Notes under the pieces: model-generated | Told to the model about the DNA's origin: nothing | Databases searched by the model: none | The model's input: the letters and a program-made list of their open reading frames with translations, nothing else | In this document: one piece after another, positions 21,057 through 27,500 of the stretch | Position numbering within the stretch: position 1 is the first letter of the stretch | Layout of the letters: each line of letters starts with the position of its first letter | Translations under genes and position numbers: made by a program | Origin: Eimeria necatrix | Lineage: Eukaryota; Apicomplexa; Conoidasida; Eucoccidiorida; Eimeriidae | DNA length: 27,500 nucleotides | Assembly: GCF_000499385.1 (NCBI RefSeq) | Contig: NW_013655302.1 | Coordinates: forward strand, 7,152-34,651 | Direction: 5' to 3'

Positions 21057-21884
21057 ATGAGGGGCCTCAGCTACGTCGGCGCCGAAGGACTTTCTGAAGA
21101 AGAGGCGGAGAGAATTTGGATTTACTTACGAGAGGCTTTTGGGCAGATCTTTCGGCACAACGCGGCTTCGCTTTCCTTCGAGGAGTTGTACCGGTGCGCG
21201 CGATCCGAATTCAACTTTCTCGCGATTGCCTTCTTTTTTCCCCTAATTTCCTCCAATTTACTCCAATTTACTCCAATTTATTCTAATTTATTCCAATTTA
21301 TTCTAATTTATTCAAATTCCGCTTTTTTCGCCGTCTTTTGGGCTCTTTTGGGCCCCGACTTCCGCGAATTCGAAATTCAGAAACTTGAATTCCTCGGGTG
21401 TATCTCCACCTCAGTGACTGCGCGGCTCATTTCTTTCATTCATTTTTATTTATTTCTTTTATTATTTTATTTATTCATTTTATTTATTTTATGTGTTTCT
21501 TTTTATTTATTTCTTTCTTTTACTTCTTTCGCTCGCTTTATCTTCCAAAGTTCAAATTCAACTTGCTTTCCGCTGCGGCTACTCCTTGGCTCTGCACTTG
21601 TCTGCTGCTGCTGCTACTTTTTGTCTTCAAACTATTTCTGAAATAATAAATTAAAAACAATTCAAATTTAATTATTTCACCAAACTGAAATGAAACTCGC
21701 CGCCTTATTCCGAAATTTCTGTTTTGTGCAATTTGCAAAATCGTTCTGCACTTTCTTCGAGTCTTGTGGGAGATTTTTGAATCAAAAGAAATAAACAAAT
21801 TAAATGAAATAACGAAATAACTGCATTTAATTCTGTTCTTTCTATCTTTTGAAGCCCATTTATTCCATTTATTTCACTCCTTTC

Positions 21885-21924
<40 letters not shown>

Positions 21925-22367
21925 TTTGTTTGTTTGTTTCTTTTCAGGTATGCGTACACGCTGGTGCTGCACAAGCGGGGGCAAAAGCTGTACGAAGGCA
22001 CTTACTTGTGCGTGCAGCAGCACTTGGAAGGAATTGCAGCGGAAGTTCGCAGCCAAAAAGACGAAACTGCTTTCATGGAGGCCCTCATCAGCAGTTGGAA
22101 ACATCACTCCGTTAATATGCGACTCGCCAGCGACGTTTTGATGTATTTGGACAAGTACGCTTTTTGGGGTGTACGTACACCGCGCGTTCTGGGCAGTTTC
22201 TTTTTCTCTTTTTCACCACTTTGTTTGTTTTCTTTCTTTTTGTTTTATTTCCGTCGAATCTTCGGAAGTTTAAAAGTTAAAACTCGAATTTCGAGGCTTT
22301 TGGACCTTCTGTGTCGCGCAGCAGCAGCTTTTCCTTTTGCTGCTGCTTCCGATTTGTTTAAATGGCA

Positions 22368-22416
<49 letters not shown>

Positions 22417-22536
22417 TTCTTTTAATTGTTTTTAATCTTTTTTGTTCTTTCGGACTCGCTGCCTCTCTTGAACGGGCCATTCAACTTTTGGCTCCAGCTC
22501 CTCTGGCTCACTGAAGCAGCAGCAGCAGCAGCTGCT

Positions 22537-22586
<50 letters not shown>

Positions 22587-22748
22587 TTTGTGTGGCTGCT
22601 GCAGGAACTTCGTGCCCAGCCACGGGCTGACTCCGGTGTACACGATGGGACTGAATTTGTTTTTTCTTTTTGTTTTGAAAGACAAGTTCATCAGGCCCAG
22701 GTTTCGCGCCTTCCTCATGGAAAAGATCAAACAGTACAGAGACGTGAG

Positions 22749-22835
<87 letters not shown>

Positions 22836-23071
22836 GATGAGGGTGCGGTGCTGCGGATGCGGTGCTGCGGATGCTGCGGGTGGTGCTGCTGTGGTTGTAC
22901 TCCTGCTGTGCTGCTGCTGCTGCTGTGCTGCTGCTGCTGCTGCTATGCTGCTGCTGCTGTGGTGCTGCTGCTGCTGGTGGTTCTGTTGCTGCTGCGGGCT
23001 TGGGTGCTGCTGATTAGGGTGTTGCAGCAGCAGCTGCTGCTGCTTCTGCACCTCCTAGCTGCTGCCAGTGC

Positions 23072-23161
<90 letters not shown>

Positions 23162-24422
23162 ATATTAATATTAATATTAATACTTGCAAACAATTGTATA
23201 TAATTATTTACGGCATTTCCTCATGTATTCTCCCGAATCGGCTCACCCAGCCCCCGAACTGCCTCCGCAGAATTGAAGCTTCAGGGTTTAGGGTTTAGGG
23301 TTTAGGGTTTAGGGTTAAGGGTTTAGGGTTTGTGGTTTGTGGTTTGTGGTTTGTGTGTGCTGCAGACGCAGAAGCGGCTGTGCCAGGAGGCGGTGCTGGT
23401 GAGCAGCAGCCTGTCGGAGTCCTCGGGGGCCCCCCTTGCGAGTTTGTTGTTGGAAACTTTTATTTCTTCCAACTTCAAAAAGATGAGTCGAAACTGCAGC
23501 AGCGGGGGCCCCTTTTTGATTCGCAACGACAGAGTCGAAGAGCTGCAGCAAATGTACTTTCTTTTTGCCAAAGTTCCCGGCGCCCTCGAGGAACTCCGCG
23601 ACGTCTTCAAGCAAGTCATGCAGCAACAGGGTCCGAAACGCAACTATTTTCCATTTATTTCTTCTTTTTATTTGTTTATTTTGTTTATTTTATTTATTTT
23701 ATTTGTTTTATTTGTTTATTTGCTTCTTTTGCTTCTTTTTGGTGCTTTTTGAGTTGGATTCCGCGCTCTGAACTCCGCGACGTCTTCAAGCAAGTCATGC
23801 AGCAACAGGGTCCGAAATGCCTTTATTTCTTCTTCTTTTTCTTTATTTATTTGTTTATTTTATTCGTTTTATTTATTTTATTTATTTTATTTGTCTATTT
23901 GCTTTATTTGCTTCTTTTTGGTGCTTTTTGAGTTGGTTTCGGCGCCCTCGCCGAACTCCACGACGTCATGCAGCAACAGAGTCCGAAATGCCTTTATTTC
24001 TCATTTATTTCTCCATTTATTTGTTTATTTTGTTTATTTTATTTGTTTTATTTGTTTTATTTGTTTATTTGCTTTTTTTGCTTCTTTTTGATGCATTTTG
24101 AGTCGGTTTCGGCGCTCTCGCCGAACTCCGCGACGTCCTCCAGCAAGTCATGCAGCAACAGGGTCCGAAATGCCTTTATTTCTTCTTTTTCTTCTTTTAT
24201 TTGTTTTATTCATTTATTTTATTTATTTTATTTATTTATTTATTTATTTTATTTGTTTTATTTATTTATTTGTTTTATTTGTTTTATTTGTTTATTTGCT
24301 TCATTTGTTTTGTTTTGCCGCTCTTTGAATGCCTTTGGGCGCCCTCGCTGTTCAAAGAAGTCGGGCGGCAGCAGCCTCCGCAATTCAACTTTCTTCTTTT
24401 TTATTCTTTCACCGATTAGTAT

Positions 24423-24490
<68 letters not shown>

Positions 24491-24707
24491 TTATTTATTT
24501 ATTGTTTATTTATTTTATTTGTTTGTTTCGTTTTGTTTTGACTCTTTTTGAATTGGTTCGGATTTGGTGGACTTGCCTTCTGCGTTGTTTGGGTGACTTT
24601 TTGAATTGTTTGTTTTCTTCTTTTAATTCATTTCAACTCTTCTAATTCTTTTTGTTTATTTTATTTCTTTCATTTATTTTATTTCTTCTATTTCTTTGTT
24701 TCATTTC

Positions 24708-24742
<35 letters not shown>

Positions 24743-26775
24743 GTCTCTTTTTATTTCATTTGGTTTCATTTTATTCCATTTTGTTCCATTTCAGTTCACA
24801 TCATTTCATTTCACTTCAATTCAATTAATTTCAATTTTAATTAGAATATCAATTTCAATTATTGCATTTGTTTTGTTTTATAATTTGAGAATTAAAAATA
24901 ATTTATTTCTTTTTTCTTTTCCTTTGAGAGTCCACTGCGCACTTTGTTGAATTTAAAGTTTAATTTAAATTTGAATTTAAATTTGAATTTAAATTTGAAT
25001 TTAAATTTGAATTTAAAAGCTTTAAAAATGAAATTGAATTGGAATTCAAAAGTTTGAATTTGAACTTAAATTTGAACTTAAATTTGAACTTGAATTTGAA
25101 TTTGAATTGTTCAATTTGAATTATTCAATTTGAATTTCAAACTTTTGAACTTGAACAAAAATCAGAATCAGAATTTGAATTTGAATTCGAACATTTTGAA
25201 AATGACGAATTTGAATTTGAATTTCAAAGTTTCGAATTTGAATTTGAATTTGAGAGTTTTGAATTTGAATTTGAAAGTTTTGAATTTGAATTTGAATTTT
25301 TGTTTTTGAATTTGAATTTGTTTTTGAATTTGAATTTTTGCTTTTGAATTTGAATTTATTTTGAATTTGAAAGTTTTGAATTTGAATTTGAATTTATGTT
25401 TTGGAATTTGAATTTTTATTTTGAATTTGAATTTGTTTTTGAATTTATGTTTTTGAATTTTCCAGGAAACGCGTTGCTGGCGGACAGTTCTCTGGCGAAA
25501 GACCCGAACGGCTTTGTGACTTATTTTGAATTTGAAACAAAAGTTTTCAAAAATAATAAAAGAGGCTTTTGCAGAAGACCCGGAAATGCATGCAGCCATG
25601 AAAGCAGTGCGTCTTTTCTTCTTCTTTCTCTTCTTTTTCTTCTTTTTCTTCTTTCCATTTCCATTTCTTTTCTTTTTTATTTTCTTTTTTCCTTTTAAAG
25701 TTCTCTGCAAATTCATTTCCATTTCTTTTCTTTTTATTTTCTTTTTTCCGTTTTAAATTCTTTCCCCCTTCGTCTTTGTGTTTGGCTCGCCAGGTGTATG
25801 TACAGCTCGGTTTGCCGCTGCTTGCGGAGAATTTCCTCCTCCGCTTTTTCCTTTTCTATTTTTGCAAATATAAATGCAAAAGACTTTTTAAATTTAAAGT
25901 AAAGTTTAATTTCGAATTTAAATTGATTTTTGGATTGGAAAAATGCTAAAATGAAAGCAAGAAGTGCAGATTAAGGTCTTTGTGGTTGCAAGTAAAAGCC
26001 ACTCTTTGAAGTGAAGACGAATTCGAATTCAAATTTGAAAAGAAATTCTTAAATTGAAAATAAATAAAATAAAATAAAATAAAATAAAATAAAATAAAAT
26101 AAAATAAAATAAAATAAAATAAAATAAAATAAAATAAAAGATTTAAATGGAAATGAATTATTGCAATTGTTCGAGTCATCGCAAACACGAAGTGGACAAA
26201 CAATTGCAGATCTGAACGCAAATCAAACACCATTTTGTGTCTTTTTTTGTTTTTTATTTCAATTTAATTCAATTTAATTCAATTTAATTCAATTTAATTC
26301 AATTTAATTAATTTAAAAGTATTTTATTTTGTTTTAATTTGAATTATTTCGATTTTATTTCCATTTGAGTCCCCTTTTGCATCTTTTTCTCCAAACTTCC
26401 TCTTTTTCCACTTTCACCTCCAGCCCCGCCCTTCCGCCCAAAACGGCTCCTTTTTTGGCGTTTTTTTCCGCTTTTTTCCGCAAAACATTTAAACAAACAA
26501 CTGGCAACAACTGGCGCCTTTTTGGAGACAAAAAGCGCAAAAAAAAAGTCCAAAAAATGCCAAAATGGAACGAAAATGCGTTTTTTCAGGCGTTCGAGGG
26601 CTTCTGGGGCGGAGACAGCCGCTCCGCGGGGTACTTGGCGCTGTTCGTGGACGGCTTTATGCGTCGGACTTTTCGAAATTTAAATTCCGACGAAGTTGAA
26701 GTTTCTTTCCAACACTTTTTGGCGCTTTTTCGTTTTCTCAGAGACAAAGATGTCTTCGCAGCCCATTACAAATCT
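21057..26775 (+). CDS. CUL3: Cullin (closest to cullin-3), N-terminal two thirds, partial at window end
   Basis: Exons: 21057-21193, 21948-22154, 22605-22743, 23366-23630, 25466-25606, 26590-26775; the rest lies beyond the window. Cullins are the scaffold of RING E3 ubiquitin ligases: the N-terminal repeats bind the substrate adaptor and the C-terminus binds RBX1 and is neddylated. Recognised matches: SLSFEELYR+YAYTLVLHKRGQKLYEG, ASDVLMYLDK, GLTPVYTMGLNLF, MYFLFAKVPGALEELRDVFK, SLAKDPNGFV, YLALFVDGFMRR, FRFLRDKDVFAAHYK. Phases agree at the 21193, 22154 and 23630 junctions. An in-frame ATG at 20940, just after a TGA, would add an Ala-rich leader; 21057 was chosen for its better -3 base and family-like length. 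Oddities: about 70 residues are missing between 22743 and 23366, there is an apparent 1-nt frameshift near 25550, a 5-residue insertion (FLFVL) in exon 3, and duplicated junctions. Confidence 0.85.
22168..22181. repeat. Perfect palindrome 13 nt after the cullin exon 2 donor
   Basis: GGTGTACGTACACC follows the donor AA|GTACGC at 22154/22155. The GTGTAC site itself is out of phase with the next exon, so it is not the donor used in this model. Confidence 0.85.
22516..22586. repeat. CAG run before the cullin exon 3 acceptor
   Basis: More than 20 CAG units end 18 nt before the acceptor at 22604. Each unit offers an AG, but only the GCTGCAG|GAAC site gives the conserved cullin reading. Confidence 0.9.
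22750..22834. repeat. CTG run after the cullin exon 3 donor
   Basis: About 28 perfect CTG units start 6 nt after the GTGAGT donor; degenerate CTG/TGG sequence continues to about 23050. Confidence 0.95.
23068..23183. repeat. ATT trinucleotide array
   Basis: About 30 TTA/ATT units in the cullin gap intron, followed by ATTAAT hexamers. Confidence 0.95.
23284..23356 (+). repeat. Interstitial telomere-like array, copy 3, with TGTGGTT tail
   Basis: Six to seven AGGGTTT units (one AGGGTTA) pass into four TTTGTGG units and end about 10 nt before the acceptor of the cullin exon at 23366, so the array serves as the 3' end of an intron. Confidence 0.95.
23591..24330 (+). repeat. Tandem duplication of a cullin exon 3' end plus intron start
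   Basis: The segment beginning GAACTCCGCGACGTCTTCAA recurs at 23591, 23770, 23953 and 24123 (spacing 179, 183, 170). Each copy has the last roughly 40 nt of the exon, the donor region and about 130 nt of TTTATTT-rich intron. Copy 1 is the real exon end; copy 3 has lost about 9 nt of the exon part. A degenerate fifth start (GCGCCCTCGC) lies near 24338. Confidence 0.9.
24331..24950. repeat. T-rich intron with (TTTA)n array
   Basis: A (TTTA)n array at 24423-24496, then TTTATTTCTT and TTTCATTTCA units. The Phe/Leu/Tyr-rich open frames across 23650-24950 are translations of this repeat. Confidence 0.9.
24951..25455. repeat. GAATTT hexamer array in cullin intron
   Basis: TTTGAA/GAATTT hexamers with AAGTTT and GTTTTT breaks run up to the acceptor at 25465. 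The minus-strand Lys/Phe-rich open frame over it is an artefact. Confidence 0.95.
25793..25806. repeat. Palindrome variant GGTGTATGTACAGC
   Basis: It lies 187 nt after the donor of the cullin exon ending at 25606; the CAG|GTGTATGT context resembles a 5' splice site. Confidence 0.7.
26055..26320. repeat. AAAAT and AATTTAATTC arrays in cullin intron
   Basis: About 17 AAAAT pentamers (26064-26138), then five TTTAATTCAA units (26256-26308), within the intron 25607-26589. Confidence 0.95.
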
Positions 26776-27340
26776 GTGGGACTTTATTATCTTTTTATTG
26801 GTCCTTTTTTCATTTATTTATTCCTTTTATTTATTTATTTATTTGCATTTTTGTTTATTTAAATTCCACGAAGTACTTCAAAGAAAGGTTGTGAAAAACC
26901 GCGAAAAAGCAAAACTCAGAGACAAAGATGTCTTCGCAGCCCATTACAAATCTGTGGGACTTTATTGTCTTTTTATTGGTCCTTTTTTCATTTATTTAAT
27001 CCTTTTATTTATTTATTTATTCGCATTTTTGTTTTTTTAAATTCCACGAAGTACTTCAAAGAAAGGTTGTGAAAAACCGCGAAAAAGCAAAACTCAGAGA
27101 CAAAGATGTCTTCGCAGCCCATTACAAATCTGTGGGACTTTATTGTCTTTTTATTGGTCCTTTTTTCATTTATTTAATCCTTTTATTTATTCATTTGTGC
27201 ATATTTTCGTTATTCAAAATTCCACGAAGTTGAAGTTTCTTTCCAACACTTTTTGGCGCTTTTTCGTTTTCTCAGAGACAAAGATGTCTTCGCAGCCCAT
27301 TACAAATCTGTGGGGCTTTATTATCTTTTTATTGGTCCTT
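26691..27340 (+). repeat. 178-bp tandem duplication of the last visible cullin exon end and intron start
   Basis: GAGACAAAGATGTCTTCGCA starts at 26741, 26919, 27097 and 27275: spacing exactly 178 each time. Each copy has the exon tail (DKDVFAAHYK), the donor region and TTTATTT intron. Copies 1 and 4 also share the preceding exon sequence (CGAAGTTGAAGTTTC at 26691 and 27225, 534 = 3 x 178), while copies 2 and 3 share a replacement (GGTTGTGAAAAACC). The array's right edge may continue past the window. Confidence 0.95.
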
Positions 27341-27500
27341 TTTTCATTTATTTATTCCTTTTATTTATTTATTTATTTGCATTTTTGTTTATTCTATTTA
27401 CTGATCCTTCATTTGTTTATTTATTCATTTTATTTATTTATTGGTCCTTTACTTGTTTATTTATTTATTTATTAGTCCTTTATTTGTTTATTTACTTTTT

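Noticed and set aside
22653..22675. Possible 23-nt mini-intron (GTTTTTT...GAAAG) in cullin exon 3
   Set aside because: Removing it breaks the frame of the conserved flanks; left in, it adds five residues (FLFVL) in frame.
23650..24950. Phe/Leu/Tyr-rich open frames resembling multi-pass membrane proteins
   Set aside because: These are frames through (TTTATTTG)n intron DNA; the sequence repeats every few bases and has no independent protein signal.
25168..25722. Lys/Phe-rich minus-strand open frame of 184 aa
   Set aside because: It is the complement of the GAATTT hexamer array and overlaps a cullin exon with clear homology on the plus strand.

Overview
The window looks like nuclear DNA of a coccidian apicomplexan, most likely Eimeria. 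Three lines support this. Telomere-type TTTAGGG arrays sit inside the locus. CAG/CTG runs are everywhere and are read as Ala, Gln, Ser, Leu or Cys tracts inside genes, which matches the homopolymeric amino-acid repeats known from Eimeria. The intron-rich genes include an LCCL-family secreted protein of the kind known from apicomplexan sexual stages. No bacterial, organellar, tRNA or rRNA gene is visible. Exons below were built by hand from homology, GT/AG sites and phase agreement; no transcript data were available.

Layout. 1-1724: GC- and CAG-rich DNA with no convincing gene. 1778-7381 (minus): a 17-exon gene for a secreted multidomain protein (signal peptide, fibronectin type II, coiled coil, PA14, beta-rich modules, LCCL), the CCp5/LAP3 or FNPA architecture. 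7730-8704 (minus): a complete 4-exon gene for a 112-aa coiled-coil protein of unknown function. 8705-10731: simple repeats, a telomere-like array and two large inverted repeats. 10732-12797 (plus): the 3' part of a MATH-domain-like gene. 12798-15327: intergenic minisatellites ending in a 1.4-kb AT-rich satellite that touches the stop codon of the next gene. 15328-17537 (minus): a 2-exon gene for a 665-aa Ala/Ser-rich basic protein. 17538-19216: structured repeats. 19217 to about 20727 (minus): a poorly resolved CAG-rich gene. 21057-27500 (plus, running off the window): a cullin gene closest to cullin-3, the scaffold of an E3 ubiquitin ligase.

The features most worth following are these. (1) A dispersed 14-bp palindrome, consensus GGTGTACRTACACC, occurs more than 20 times in 27.5 kb. 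It repeatedly lies at, or a few dozen bases downstream of, inferred 5' splice sites on both strands. (2) Two separate exon/intron junctions of the cullin gene have been tandemly amplified about four-fold, with nearly the same unit length (exactly 178 bp at one, 170-183 bp at the other). (3) The cullin lacks a conserved block of about 70 residues where a telomere-like array and triplet runs lie, and it carries an apparent 1-nt frameshift. The genes do not form a visible pathway; what they share is repeat invasion of introns and coding sequence.
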